DNA of 64,000 nucleotides from Bacillus niameyensis (GTDB taxonomy: Bacteria; Bacillota; Bacilli; Bacillales; Bacillaceae_C), in assembly GCF_001375535.1 (NCBI RefSeq), contig NZ_LN831197.1, positions 1,245,645-1,309,644 of the forward strand. Reading direction: 5' to 3'. Of the stretch, positions 8,614-18,099 are shown piece after piece. A program made the translations under genes and the position numbers. The stretch's first letter is position 1. The number at the start of each line of letters is the position of its first letter. Under the pieces are notes generated by a model, which was not told the DNA's origin, ran no database searches, and worked only from the letters and a program-made list of their open reading frames with translations.

Positions 8614-8675
8614 TGGGTTCAACCATAGTTGGTGCACACCCTTGTGTGCCGGTGCAAATCCGGCTGACCCAACCA
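8614..8675 (+). ncRNA. Cloverleaf-like structured leader upstream of the SASP gene
   Basis: By hand folding, a closing stem TGGGTT/GACCCA (8614-8619 with 8666-8671) encloses three hairpins: CAAC/GTTG (8620-8631), GCACAC/GTGTGC (8634-8649, one more pair possible) and CCGG/CCGG with the 7-base loop TGCAAAT (8649-8663). The closing stem is followed by A and CCA. The last hairpin resembles a tRNA T-arm. It lies between the sigma-G promoter and the ribosome site. Whether it acts as a separate RNA, a leader or a regulator cannot be told from sequence. Confidence 0.5.
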
Positions 8676-8705
8676 AAAAAAAAAAACAACAAGGAGATGA
8701 CAGAA

Positions 8706-8912
8706 ATGGCTAACAACAATTCTAACAACTCTAACCAAATTCTAGTACCGGGTGCAGAACAAGCAATCAATCAAATGAAGGTTGAAATTGCACAAGAATT
8801 TGGTGTAAACCTTGGAGCTGACACAACTTCTCGTGCCAATGGTTCTGTTGGTGGAGAAATTACAAAGCGTTTAGTTTCAATGGCTCAAAACCAACTTGGT
8901 GGATCTCGTTAA
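8706..8912 (+). CDS. sspB: Alpha/beta-type small acid-soluble spore protein
   Basis: 68 residues starting [20 protein letters not shown], with the two conserved SASP helices: [21 protein letters not shown] and [19 protein letters not shown]. The GPR protease cleavage region is within the EIAQEFGV segment. The protein saturates forespore DNA and protects it from damage, and is degraded at germination. AAGGAG is 9 bases before the ATG. Proximity to yheA/yheB/yheE matches sspB of B. subtilis, though the number of paralogues in this genome is unknown. Expression from a sigma-G promoter is supported by 8556-8585. Confidence 0.96.
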   Translation: MANNNSNNSNQILVPGAEQAINQMKVEIAQEFGVNLGADTTSRANGSVGGEITKRLVSMAQNQLGGSR

Positions 8913-8935
8913 TTAAAAACTAAATAAAAATGGCT

Positions 8936-8960
8936 TAGCCCCCGGAATTTCCGGGGGCTA
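8936..8960. terminator. Convergent terminator between the SASP gene and fumC
   Basis: TAGCCCCCGGAA pairs with TTCCGGGGGCTA almost without a loop; a T-rich stretch follows on the minus strand. Confidence 0.8.
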
Positions 8961-8970
8961 CTATTAAATG

Positions 8971-10359
8971 TTATTCGGGCAAATTAACCATTTTCTTAGG
9001 GTCGATCCATTCTTCGTATTGCTCCTCTGTTAAATAACCCGTTTTTATGGCTGCTTGTTTAAGTGTAGTTCCTTCATTAAATGCAAGCTTAGCAATTTCA
9101 GCTGCCTTTTCATAGCCAATATAAGGATTGAGAGCAGTTACAAGCATTAGTGAACGATTCATGTTTTCCTCAATCACGTCAAGATTCGGCTCAAGTCCTT
9201 GAACACAATTTTCGTCAAAAGAAACCATTCCATCAGCAAGTAAGCGAACGGATTGAAGGAAATTATAAATGATAACTGGTTTAAAAACATTCAGTTCAAA
9301 ATTCCCTTGACTTGCAGCAAATCCGATTGCAGCATCATTCCCAAAGACTTGAGTAACGACCATTGTCAATGCTTCGCTTTGAGTAGGGTTTACTTTCCCT
9401 GGCATAATCGAGCTTCCTGGCTCATTTGCTGGTATAGTAATTTCCCCAATTCCACTACGTGGTCCACTAGCAAGCCAACGTACATCATTAGCAATTTTCA
9501 TTAAATCCGCAGCTAATCCTTTTAAGGCCCCATGAACATAAACTATTTCATCATGACTTGTTAAAGCATGAAATTTATTATCCGAAGAGATAAATGCGTA
9601 ACCCGTTTGCTTCTCAAGTTGTTTGGCTACTTTATCGCCGAAAGAAGGGTCAGCATTAATCCCGGTTCCAACTGCTGTTCCTCCAATTGCAAGGCTCAGA
9701 AGATGTTCAATGCTTTCTTTAAGCATAACCTCACTTCTATCCAACATGGCACGCCATCCACTAATTTCTTGACCGAGTGTTAGTGGAGTAGCATCTTGAA
9801 GATGAGTCCGTCCAATCTTAATGATGTTCATATAAGCATTCTCTTTTTCCTTCAATGTTCCTTTAAGTTGTTGAAGCGCGGGTAATAAAAGATTTTGTAC
9901 TTCTTCATATGCGGCAACATGCATAGCAGTTGGGAAAGTATCATTCGAACTTTGTGACATATTCACATCATCATTCGGATGCACTTTCTCTTCGCTGCCT
10001 TGTTCAGCTAGAATTTCATTCGCTCTTCTCGCAACGACCTCATTTACATTCATATTGGATTGGGTACCGCTTCCAGTTTGCCATACGACAAGAGGAAAAT
10101 GCTCATTAAATTTCCCTTCTAGTATTTCGTCACAAGCTACCGAAATGGCAGATTTTTTGGCATCGGAAAGTTTACCTAGCTCATGATTAGCAATTGCTGC
10201 TGCTTTTTTTAAATGAGTAAACGCTTTAATAACTTCCATTGGTATTTTCTCAGTACCAATTTTAAAGTTTTGCTTACTTCTTTGCGTTTGTGCGCCCCAG
10301 TACTTATCCTTTTGAACTTTGATTTCTCCAATCGTATCTTTCTCAATACGGTATTCCAT
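8971..10359 (-). CDS. fumC: Fumarate hydratase class II
   Basis: 462 residues, the standard class II fumarase length. The protein interconverts fumarate and malate in the TCA cycle. The superfamily signature [13 protein letters not shown] (mobile catalytic serine loop) is present, as are [17 protein letters not shown] and [14 protein letters not shown]. The protein starts [23 protein letters not shown] lies 9 bases upstream. It is called citG in B. subtilis. It is monocistronic here, divided from the SASP gene by a shared terminator. There is no iron-sulfur motif, as expected for class II. Confidence 0.97.
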   Translation of the reverse strand: MEYRIEKDTIGEIKVQKDKYWGAQTQRSKQNFKIGTEKIPMEVIKAFTHLKKAAAIANHELGKLSDAKKSAISVACDEILEGKFNEHFPLVVWQTGSGTQSNMNVNEVVARRANEILAEQGSEEKVHPNDDVNMSQSSNDTFPTAMHVAAYEEVQNLLLPALQQLKGTLKEKENAYMNIIKIGRTHLQDATPLTLGQEISGWRAMLDRSEVMLKESIEHLLSLAIGGTAVGTGINADPSFGDKVAKQLEKQTGYAFISSDNKFHALTSHDEIVYVHGALKGLAADLMKIANDVRWLASGPRSGIGEITIPANEPGSSIMPGKVNPTQSEALTMVVTQVFGNDAAIGFAASQGNFELNVFKPVIIYNFLQSVRLLADGMVSFDENCVQGLEPNLDVIEENMNRSLMLVTALNPYIGYEKAAEIAKLAFNEGTTLKQAAIKTGYLTEEQYEEWIDPKKMVNLPE

Positions 10360-10538
10360 ATGTATATGCCTCCTGTCTTACTTTCACACTCTTTATTTTC
10401 TCATAATTTGATAAAATTTTCATCTACTAGTCGTAATAATTTTTTGAATAGAAACGATATGGTGAAAAACAACAATCTTATAACAGTCTAATGAAGTAAA
10501 ACTGATTCCTTTACTATTGACAAGCATCCATAAGAATT

Positions 10539-10583
10539 GAACGCGTTCTAATAGCCGTGATCCATTGACTATTGAACGCGTTC
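10539..10583. repeat. Paired GAACGCGTTC palindromes forming a long imperfect hairpin
   Basis: The 10-bp palindrome GAACGCGTTC occurs at 10539-10548 and 10574-10583. With their flanks (CTATT next to one, AATAG next to the other) they can form a 15-bp stem with one bulged base. It lies just beyond the penicillin-binding protein stop; no T-run follows on either strand, so it may be a terminator-like or processing structure or a protein site. Confidence 0.5.
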
Positions 10584-10589
10584 TACTTT

Positions 10590-12656
10590 CTAGCGAAGGT
10601 TTTTCAATTTTTCCTTGAGTTTATCTTCGAACTTTTTCCATTGACTCTTCCCTTTATCCACTTTATCCTTCCATTTTTCTGTTTCTTTTAACATTTTCTC
10701 ATCAAATTCATTCCACTTTTCTTTAAATGAACGCTCTTCTTTCTTTTGTTGTTCCTCAAGATGATCATTTATAGAGTTGATCTGAAATTCTTCATTTTCT
10801 ATAAACTGTAGGCTATCCTTCATAATCGCTCTAAAAACAGGAACTACTACATCCCCACTACTCCCTTTTAAATAATGCTCTTGATCTGTTATATCATAGC
10901 CAAGCCAAGTAGCTCCGACTAAATTAGGTGTGTATCCTACAAACCATTGGTCTTTTGTACCGTTCGATGTAAATGAGACTTGAGTAGAACCCGTCTTTCC
11001 TGCAATCGAGTAGCCATCAATTTTAGCTCTTTTCCCTGTTCCTGTTTCAACAACATTTAAAAGCATCTCGGTCATTTGTTTAGCTGTTTTTTTGTCGGTT
11101 ACCCTTATTGTTTTTGGCTGTGCTTCTGCAACAACGTTTCCTGTTGGGCCAATTATTTTTGTAATGATATGACTTTCTACTCGCTTACCTTCATTCGCAA
11201 AGGCCGAATATGCTTCTGCCATCTGCTTAGGTGAATATCCTGTTTTTGTTCCACCCAAAGCTAAGCTTAAATACTGATCTTCTGTTTGTGTAGGCAATCC
11301 AAACTTTTCCACAGCTTTAAGGCCTTTGTCCAACCCGATTTCATTTAAGAGCCACACTGCTGGAACATTTAAAGAATCTTCTACTGCCTTATACATAGGG
11401 ACTTCTCCTAAATATTGCTGGTTTGCATTCTTTGGTTGATAATCATCAAATGAAAGATCTTGTTCATCTTTTAGTGTTGAATACGCAGTGTAACCAGCTT
11501 CCAGTGCTGGGGTATAAACGGCCAATGGTTTAATAATGGATCCTGGCTGTGCGGTTAGTTGAGTAGCTCGATTATAGGAGCGGAATGTATGTTGCCCCCT
11601 GCCTCCTACTAGAGCTCTAATTCCACCTGTTTTTGGATCCAGTAAAAGCGAACCACTTTGTGCCAGTGTTCCATCACTCGCTACTGGAAATAGGGAATCA
11701 TTTTGGTATACCTTTTCTATAGTAAATTGTAAATTTTGATCCATTTCTGTATAGATCTTATAACCCTTTGTTAAAATTTCATCTTGTGTTAACCCATAGA
11801 CATTAATAGCTTCATTAATAACTGCATCAACATAGTAAGGGAATTTCCCTTTTAATGGATCTCCACCCTTATTAGAAAGGGCAATTGTAGTATTTTGAGC
11901 TTCTTCTCGTTGTTCTTTTGTAATCATTCCAAACTTTTCCATTTGTCCTAATACGGTGTTTCGACGATCGATCGCACCTTCCATATTCTTATAAGGATCT
12001 AAAGCAGATGGACGATTAATGATTCCTGCGAGCATTGCAGCTTCGCTCAAATTAATGTTTTCAACATCTTTTCCGAAATATTTCCGTGAAGCATTTTGTA
12101 CTCCCCATGCACCACTTCCAAAATAAACTTGATTCATATACATTTCTAATATTTCATCTTTTGTGAATGTCTTTTCTAGCTCTACAGCAAGAAATACTTC
12201 TTCTAATTTCCTTTTATATGTTCTTTCTGGAGATAATAAAGCCACTTTCGTTAACTGCTGTGTAATCGTACTTCCACCAGCGGTAATCCTTCCTGCTTTC
12301 AAATTTGAAAAAAATGCACGACCTATTCCCTTGACATCAAATCCTTTATGCTCTCTAAATCGATGGTCTTCAATCGCTATAATTGCATTTTGCAACTGTT
12401 CAGGGACTTTATCGATTGTTACACCCTCTGCCCTATTTGCAGAAACCTTACTTGCTTCATCCCCATCTTTATCATAGATAGTCGTTGATTGGGCGAGCCC
12501 TTGCTTTAATGTCTCCACGTTTGCAGAACTCGCTAACCATGCAAAATATACTAGCACTCCCAAAACAAGTAATGCACCCATTAAGAGCAAAATTTGATTC
12601 ATATGTGCCTTTTTCCATTTTATTCTAATTTTATTCCATATTGTTTTTACATTCAT
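10590..12656 (-). CDS. Class A penicillin-binding protein (PBP1A family)
   Basis: 688 residues. A cytoplasmic basic stretch and one membrane anchor (about residues 20-45) precede a glycosyltransferase domain (about 60-240; EDHRFREHKGFD, GGSTITQQLTK) and a transpeptidase domain (about 325-610) with SIIK (QPGSIIKP), SLN (EDSLNVPAVW) and KTG (AGKTGST). It polymerises and cross-links peptidoglycan outside the membrane. The C-terminal tail of some 60 residues is almost all Lys/Glu/Trp and predicted helical. The exact counterpart (PonA, PbpF, PbpG) cannot be set from sequence alone. A short ORF with a strong ribosome site ends 3 bases before its ATG. Confidence 0.93.
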   Translation of the reverse strand: MNVKTIWNKIRIKWKKAHMNQILLLMGALLVLGVLVYFAWLASSANVETLKQGLAQSTTIYDKDGDEASKVSANRAEGVTIDKVPEQLQNAIIAIEDHRFREHKGFDVKGIGRAFFSNLKAGRITAGGSTITQQLTKVALLSPERTYKRKLEEVFLAVELEKTFTKDEILEMYMNQVYFGSGAWGVQNASRKYFGKDVENINLSEAAMLAGIINRPSALDPYKNMEGAIDRRNTVLGQMEKFGMITKEQREEAQNTTIALSNKGGDPLKGKFPYYVDAVINEAINVYGLTQDEILTKGYKIYTEMDQNLQFTIEKVYQNDSLFPVASDGTLAQSGSLLLDPKTGGIRALVGGRGQHTFRSYNRATQLTAQPGSIIKPLAVYTPALEAGYTAYSTLKDEQDLSFDDYQPKNANQQYLGEVPMYKAVEDSLNVPAVWLLNEIGLDKGLKAVEKFGLPTQTEDQYLSLALGGTKTGYSPKQMAEAYSAFANEGKRVESHIITKIIGPTGNVVAEAQPKTIRVTDKKTAKQMTEMLLNVVETGTGKRAKIDGYSIAGKTGSTQVSFTSNGTKDQWFVGYTPNLVGATWLGYDITDQEHYLKGSSGDVVVPVFRAIMKDSLQFIENEEFQINSINDHLEEQQKKEERSFKEKWNEFDEKMLKETEKWKDKVDKGKSQWKKFEDKLKEKLKNLR

Positions 12657-12659
12657 TGT

Positions 12660-12740
12660 TTACAACCTACTTTCACAACCACATATACTATAATACTTTT
12701 CGACAAGTTTTTCTATATTTACTTCGTACCATCCTAACAA
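12660..12740 (-). CDS. Candidate 26-codon leader peptide coupled to the penicillin-binding protein
   Basis: GGAGGTGA lies 5 bases before a TTG that opens a 26-codon frame (MLGWYEVNIEKLVEKYYSIC...), ending in TAA three bases before the ATG of the class A PBP. That ATG has only a weak ribosome site of its own. The arrangement suggests translational coupling. The peptide resembles nothing I know, and the GGAGGTGA could be coincidental. Confidence 0.35.
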   Translation of the reverse strand: MLGWYEVNIEKLVEKYYSICGCESRL

Positions 12741-12854
12741 CAATCTCACCTCCGTTCTCTATTGAGAATTATAAAGATAAGGTGTAAACTAATATCAATA
12801 AAAAAATGACAGAAAAAGCCACATTACGACGATATAGCGAACAAAAAGTGAGAT

Positions 12855-13598
12855 ATGGACGAGGTGGAAATGTTGAAAAAAACGAATGATATACAGTCCT
12901 CGAATGAAATAAAAACAAATTTCTCTAATGATGAAGTCGTTACTAAACTTTTAACCTCCAGTTTCATTCATGAATTCAGAAATCCCTTAACCGTTATTCA
13001 AGGTTTTGTCCAATTGCTTAGGTCCGGTTACCCTGATCTTCCGTATTTGGATATCATATTAAAAGAATTGGACGGATTAAAAAAGCAAACAACCCAATTT
13101 TTATTATTACCCAATCACGAAATAATGGAGAATGAAAAATCAGTAATAAACATAAAAAGTCTGTTTGAGCAAATTGACATTATCATTCTCCCGAGAATAT
13201 TAGAGTTCAAAGTTCAGTTGATGAAAGAAATACATGAGGACCTATTTATAAACGGGTATAGACAGGAATTAATACAAGTTTTGATTAATTTACTGTTTAA
13301 TGCTATGGAAGCTATGGTGGACCAAGTCGGAGTTTCAAAAATCAATATTTACGGATATTCAAAAGAGGGCTTTACAATAATAGAAATAGCCAATTGCGGA
13401 CCAAAAATACCAGAAACTATGGTTAATGAAATCTTTGAACCTTTCATTACGACAAAAAGCTCAGGCACGGGTTTAGGCTTGTACATAAGTAAAAAGATTA
13501 TTGAGAAACATCATGGAGAATTATTTTGTACATCTAATGACGAAAATACAGTATTTACAATTAAATTGCCCATGATAAAACGTAACTTCAATCAGTAG
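12855..13598 (+). CDS. Soluble sporulation-type sensor histidine kinase without input domain
   Basis: 247 residues with little besides the kinase core. The H-box is SFIHEFRNPLTVIQGFVQLL (phospho-accepting His in HEFRNP), N-box VLINLLFNAMEAM, G-boxes NCGPKIP and GTGLGLYISKKIIEKHHG. No transmembrane or PAS domain precedes the H-box, only about 35 polar residues. The sequence style recalls the Kin/sporulation kinases that feed Spo0F, but no partner regulator is nearby. GAGGTG fits the ATG at 12870 (MLKKTN) at short spacing; the ATG at 12855 is also possible. Function beyond histidine kinase is inference. Confidence 0.85.
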   Translation: MDEVEMLKKTNDIQSSNEIKTNFSNDEVVTKLLTSSFIHEFRNPLTVIQGFVQLLRSGYPDLPYLDIILKELDGLKKQTTQFLLLPNHEIMENEKSVINIKSLFEQIDIIILPRILEFKVQLMKEIHEDLFINGYRQELIQVLINLLFNAMEAMVDQVGVSKINIYGYSKEGFTIIEIANCGPKIPETMVNEIFEPFITTKSSGTGLGLYISKKIIEKHHGELFCTSNDENTVFTIKLPMIKRNFNQ

Positions 13599-13644
13599 AG
13601 GCATATCGTAAAAGCTGCTGCTCGGGAATGAGAAATATACAAAA

Positions 13645-13683
13645 AAAGTGGAGAGATGATAGCAGTCCATCTCTCCACTTTTC
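13645..13683. terminator. Intrinsic terminator after the histidine kinase
   Basis: AAAAGTGGAGAGATG pairs with CATCTCTCCACTTTT around a 10-base loop; it can work in both directions between the kinase and the YjcZ-like gene. Confidence 0.85.
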
Positions 13684-13728
13684 CTGTTTCAAACAGCGTC
13701 CCTTAGACAGTACTAAGGATACGGCTAA

Positions 13729-13869
13729 TTAAAGCCAAGCTGCTCCTACAATAATCAACAGGATAAATAACACAACGATTAACGCAAAGCCACGACCATA
13801 TCCATAGCCGCCGCCACCGCCGCCGCCTGCATAGCCGCCATAGCCACAGCCACCAAATCCGTAGCCCAT
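13729..13869 (-). CDS. YjcZ-family sporulation mini-protein
   Basis: 46 residues: a tyrosine/glycine-rich N-terminus ([16 protein letters not shown] followed by five more Gly and YGYGRG) then one hydrophobic helix ([19 protein letters not shown]). This Gly/Tyr head plus short membrane tail is diagnostic of the YjcZ/tiny-TM Bacillus family linked with sporulation. AGGAGGTGATAAGT precedes the ATG. It is a separate minus-strand gene between a terminator and topB. The precise role is unknown. Confidence 0.85.
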   Translation of the reverse strand: MGYGFGGCGYGGYAGGGGGGGYGYGRGFALIVVLFILLIIVGAAWL

Positions 13870-13999
13870 ACTTATCACCTCCTGATCAGGATTAGAGTGA
13901 TATCACCCTTGCTCCATATACTATTCAAGAGTTCAAAAATAGGTATGGACGGTCGCAATATTTTTTCAATAAATTTTTCAAGTATTCATGAACACATTG

Positions 14000-16189
14000 T
14001 TAATCCAACTTAATTCCTTTTAAAGCTTCTGCTAATGCATTATTTAAAGGTTCTTCATCTTTTTGTTGTTTTTTCAAATACTTTTGTACTGTCCGTTTAT
14101 CGACTTTCCCTTTAGACTCTTTTTTGCGCCGTGCTTCAAATACAGACAGTTTTTCACGATGACCACACTTACATGTAAAGATTTGGCCTTCCCCTTCGCC
14201 ACGTAGCTCAAGTTTTTTATGGCAATTCGGGCAACGTGCGTTTGTAATTCGGGAGACGTTTTTACGATGACCACATTCGCGATCTTGGCACACAAGCATT
14301 TTACCTTTTTTGCCATTCACTTCAAGCATTGGTTTTCCACAGTCAGGACAATGTTTTGTAGAAATATTATCGTGTTTATATTTCTTTTCACTTGCCTTAA
14401 TCTCTGCAACGATTTCTTTAGTGTAATTTTTCATTTCACGGATAAATACTTCTTTTTTCAACTTTCCATGAGCAATCTGTTCGAGTTTTTGCTCCCACTC
14501 TGCCGTTAATGCGGGAGATTTTAACTCTTCAGGTACTAAATCTAACAATTGACGCCCTTTAGACGTAATGTGTATATCCTTGTCACGCTTTTCGATTAAA
14601 AACGTATTAAATAGTTTATCAATGATGTCAGCACGTGTAGCAACAGTTCCTAATCCACCGGTCGATTTTAACGTATCTGCAAGTTGTTTGTTTTTTGTTT
14701 CTATATACTTCGTAGGATTCTCCATAGCTGAAAGTAATGTCGCTTCGTTAAAACGTGCTGGTGGCTTTGTTTGCCCAGATGTTTGTGCAATTAGTTTGAT
14801 TGTTAAAGGATCGCCTTTTTCTATCTGAGGTAAGATTTGTTCTTTTAGACCATCAGCTGTATCATCATCTTCAAAGCGATTTTCATATACTTCTTTCCAA
14901 CCAATCGCTAAAATTGTTTTTCCTTTAGCAACAAAGTTCTCATCGCCAATTTTCGCACGGAGTGTTAATTGTTCATACTCAAATGCTGGAAACAATACCG
15001 CTAAAAAACGTTTTACTACTAAATCATAAATCTTACGTTCTCTATCTGTAAAAGTGGAAAAATTCACATAGCTTTCTGTCGGAATGATCGCATGATGGTC
15101 AGATACTTTACTATCATCAACAAATGATTTAGAAGCTTTAATAGGTCTCTTTAATACTTTATTGGCTAACTGACGATATTCTCCAACTGCACATGCTTTT
15201 AAGCGTTCTGGAAGCGTCCCTACAATATCTGAAGAGAGGTAACGTGAATCTGTACGAGGATACGTTAAAACTTTATGTTGCTCGTATAGCTTTTGCATAA
15301 TGTTTAAAGTTTCCTTTGCAGAGTAACCAAAAATCTTATTCGCATCACGTTGCAGTTCCGTTAAGTCATAAAGCCCTGGGGAAAAGGATTTTTTAGGCTT
15401 TTTTTCAATTTCCGTGACAATAGCATTTTGATTACCCAACTTTTTTACAATTGAATCGATTATTTCTTTATCGAAGCTTCGACCATTTCCTTTTGCGTCT
15501 TGCCAAGTTAGCTTTAATTGTTTAGTTGTTTCAGCTTCTACTCCATAATAGTTTTGAGGTCTAAAGTTTTTTATTTCTTCTTCACGTGCTGCAATGATTG
15601 CGACAGTAGGTGTTTGTACACGGCCACAGTTGAGTTGAGCATTAAACTTGGTTGTTAATGCTCGTGTTGCATTAAGGCCTATATACCAGTCGGCTTCTGA
15701 ACGAGCAACAGCTGAAGCATATAAATTGTCATAAACTTTACCTGGCTTCAAATTGGCAAAGCCATCTTTAATCGCTCTATCTGTCACAGATGAGATCCAA
15801 AGACGCTTAAGTGGTTTATTGACTTTAAGTTTATCAATGATCCAGCGTGCAACTAATTCTCCTTCTCTTCCTGCATCCGTTGCCACGACTATCTCGTTGA
15901 CATCTTTTCTAATTAGTTGACTCTTAACGGCATTAAACTGTTTTCCAGTCTGTTTAATAACAGTCAGCTTCAAACGCTCAGGGAGCATAGGAAGATCTTC
16001 TAAATTCCAAGTTTTATATTTTATATCGTAATTTTCTGGATCAGCAAGTGTGACTAGGTGCCCCAGTGCCCACGTTACAATATATTTATTGCCTTCAAGA
16101 TAACCATTGCCTTTTTTATTACAATTAAGCACACGTGCTATATCACGTGCGACAGAAGGTTTCTCAGCAATTACAACACTTTTTGCCAT
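14000..16189 (-). CDS. topB: DNA topoisomerase III
   Basis: 729 residues. The N-terminal TOPRIM domain begins KSVVIAEKPSVARDIARVL and contains ATDAGREGELVARWI; the active-site tyrosine is in LTYPRTDSRYL; ARFNEATLLSAME and GLGTVATRADIIDKL are further type IA landmarks. The C-terminal region carries cysteine pairs (CPDCGKPM, CQDRECGH, CPNCHKK, CKCGH) typical of zinc ribbons. The enzyme relaxes or decatenates DNA through a single-strand break. It is slightly longer than the E. coli protein and agrees with Bacillus TopB. The ATG is preceded by AAAGGATG. Confidence 0.97.
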   Translation of the reverse strand: MAKSVVIAEKPSVARDIARVLNCNKKGNGYLEGNKYIVTWALGHLVTLADPENYDIKYKTWNLEDLPMLPERLKLTVIKQTGKQFNAVKSQLIRKDVNEIVVATDAGREGELVARWIIDKLKVNKPLKRLWISSVTDRAIKDGFANLKPGKVYDNLYASAVARSEADWYIGLNATRALTTKFNAQLNCGRVQTPTVAIIAAREEEIKNFRPQNYYGVEAETTKQLKLTWQDAKGNGRSFDKEIIDSIVKKLGNQNAIVTEIEKKPKKSFSPGLYDLTELQRDANKIFGYSAKETLNIMQKLYEQHKVLTYPRTDSRYLSSDIVGTLPERLKACAVGEYRQLANKVLKRPIKASKSFVDDSKVSDHHAIIPTESYVNFSTFTDRERKIYDLVVKRFLAVLFPAFEYEQLTLRAKIGDENFVAKGKTILAIGWKEVYENRFEDDDTADGLKEQILPQIEKGDPLTIKLIAQTSGQTKPPARFNEATLLSAMENPTKYIETKNKQLADTLKSTGGLGTVATRADIIDKLFNTFLIEKRDKDIHITSKGRQLLDLVPEELKSPALTAEWEQKLEQIAHGKLKKEVFIREMKNYTKEIVAEIKASEKKYKHDNISTKHCPDCGKPMLEVNGKKGKMLVCQDRECGHRKNVSRITNARCPNCHKKLELRGEGEGQIFTCKCGHREKLSVFEARRKKESKGKVDKRTVQKYLKKQQKDEEPLNNALAEALKGIKLD

Positions 16190-16266
16190 TAATTAAAACA
16201 TCCTTTCGAAATTCCATATGTTAAATATAACATACGTTCCAAGTTGATTCAGTAATAGGGGTGAAT

Positions 16267-16305
16267 TAAAAAATCCAGCTCCCTTATGATAAAGGTGCTG
16301 GATTT
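16267..16305 (-). terminator. Intrinsic terminator of the chemoreceptor gene
   Basis: On the minus strand AAATCCAGCACC and the matching GCTGGATTT enclose a loop, with a T-run (GGATTTTTTAATTC) following. Confidence 0.85.
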
Positions 16306-16310
16306 CGGTA

Positions 16311-18017
16311 TTAAAGTTTAAATTTATGAACTTTGTCTTTCAGATTTTCCGCCATCGATTTCATCGAACTCATAAGTGATGTTATTTCTTCGAGAGATGC
16401 TGTTTGCTCTTCCGTATGAGAGGTAATATCAATGGTATTCTCGTTATTTTCATTGGCTGCTGCTTCTAGATTAATGATAGCCCCAACGATCTCTTGAAGA
16501 TTGTGGTTAATATCTGTAAATTCATGGTACACGCTATCTATTTCTTCGGCTACCTTGTAGATAGATCGTTGGATACCATCAAATGCTTTTCCAGCAGATT
16601 CAATCATGCTTGTACCTGTTTGAACAGCTTCCACACTTTCGGTAGTAACTAATGACACTTCCTTTGTACCCTCTTGAATTTCTCCGATTAATTGACCAAT
16701 TTGATTAGTCGCGGTAGCAGATTCTTCCGCTAACTTCCTTATTTCTGAAGCAACTACAGCAAATCCTTTTCCGAATTCACCAGCTCTCGAGGCTTCGATG
16801 GCCGCATTAAGAGCAAGTAAATTAGTTTGATTCGATATTGTCGTAATCACCGTTAAAATATGATCGATCTGATCTGACTTAGTCATTAGAACGTTCATAG
16901 ATTTAGTTAAATTATCAGCTTTAGAATTTATAATGCTCATTTGCGATATGGCTCGGTTAATCTCCGTTTGACCCTTTTCTGCCTCTTTTAAAGTTAGATT
17001 AGACTCTTCATTTAAAGCTTGTGCACGATCACGAATTTGATCTGTTTTCCCTGAAATATGACCAAGGGTTGCATTCGATTGCTGAATAATAGCGAGCTGT
17101 TTTCGTGAACTGATTTGAACATTTTGTACATCGACTGAATTTTGTTCTGCAGAGCTAGCTATTTCCTCTGTACCTGAAACAAGCTGTTCAGAGGCAGATG
17201 CAACTTGTTCAGAACTGATCGAAACTTGCCCAATAATTTCGCGTAAATTATGAACTAATTGATTAATATCTAAAGAAAGTTGACCAATTTCATCCTTACT
17301 ATCTAACTTTAGATCTTTAACAGACAAATCTCCATTAGCTACTTTTCGAGCGTGGACAATAATTTTATTTAACGGGTCTGTCGATTTTTTAATAAGAAAT
17401 ATCGTAATAAGTCCTAATAAAATAATTGGAATAACTGAAAACAACAAACTGCTCTTCACCATTTCTAAAGTTCGGTCGTGTAAAATTCCAGCCTCAAAAT
17501 CAATGGCACTAATAGCGATAATTTCATTATCAGGATTATGATCTTTAAAAATAGGGGCATAGCCAGTTAATCTTTTCATTCCATTAAAGGTATAAACATC
17601 TGAGTATGTAGGTGCTTTTGTTTCTAATAATTTCGAAATCGCTTCTTCGTCTACATAAAATTGGTCACCAACTTGTATACCTTGCTTTTCAACATTCTGG
17701 TCAACCGCCAAAACTGTACCCGCATGATCGATAATATATTGACCCTCGAAAATATGTTTGTGATCAATCGTCCAGCTAATCGTTTCTCCAACTTTCCTTG
17801 AAACAGATGAATCACCTGCCAGGATTTTTTCTATATCTGTTGGATCAACTAAAGCGGTCGTTATATTTGCGCAACCATACAGCTCAATACCTGCAGCCTT
17901 CTTTATTTCTTTATAACTGGAATAATACATTGATAAAGATATAACAATAATACAAATAATAAGGATACTCATGATGATTGTGCCCAATTTTAAAGTTAGG
18001 CGGTTTTTTTCTTTCAT
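16311..18017 (-). CDS. Methyl-accepting chemotaxis protein
   Basis: 568 residues. Transmembrane helix 1 (about 12-30) and helix 2 (about 187-208) flank an extracellular single-Cache-like sensor domain ([11 protein letters not shown]..., [14 protein letters not shown]). A HAMP segment ([20 protein letters not shown]) and the cytoplasmic signalling coiled coil follow; the hairpin tip reads [29 protein letters not shown], diagnostic for MCPs. It feeds CheA/CheW. There is no CheR-tethering pentapeptide at the C-terminus. The ligand cannot be told. It is a single gene with its own terminator. Confidence 0.95.
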   Translation of the reverse strand: MKEKNRLTLKLGTIIMSILIICIIVISLSMYYSSYKEIKKAAGIELYGCANITTALVDPTDIEKILAGDSSVSRKVGETISWTIDHKHIFEGQYIIDHAGTVLAVDQNVEKQGIQVGDQFYVDEEAISKLLETKAPTYSDVYTFNGMKRLTGYAPIFKDHNPDNEIIAISAIDFEAGILHDRTLEMVKSSLLFSVIPIILLGLITIFLIKKSTDPLNKIIVHARKVANGDLSVKDLKLDSKDEIGQLSLDINQLVHNLREIIGQVSISSEQVASASEQLVSGTEEIASSAEQNSVDVQNVQISSRKQLAIIQQSNATLGHISGKTDQIRDRAQALNEESNLTLKEAEKGQTEINRAISQMSIINSKADNLTKSMNVLMTKSDQIDHILTVITTISNQTNLLALNAAIEASRAGEFGKGFAVVASEIRKLAEESATATNQIGQLIGEIQEGTKEVSLVTTESVEAVQTGTSMIESAGKAFDGIQRSIYKVAEEIDSVYHEFTDINHNLQEIVGAIINLEAAANENNENTIDITSHTEEQTASLEEITSLMSSMKSMAENLKDKVHKFKL

Positions 18018-18099
18018 GTCTTACTTCCTCTCATTCTAGCTGCAATATATTCCTCTTAAGCTAATATCGGTTACTTTATAGTAAATTCAAGCGGTTACG

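Noticed and set aside
8630-8675. Cobalamin riboswitch upstream of the SASP gene
   Set aside because: The GCCGGTGCAAATCCGGC segment resembles one riboswitch block, but the B12-box and other conserved elements are absent and the gene has no B12 link.
8546-8770. Frames on both strands across the SASP leader
   Set aside because: They run through the structured leader and the promoter; the SASP start at 8706 with its AAGGAG is clear.
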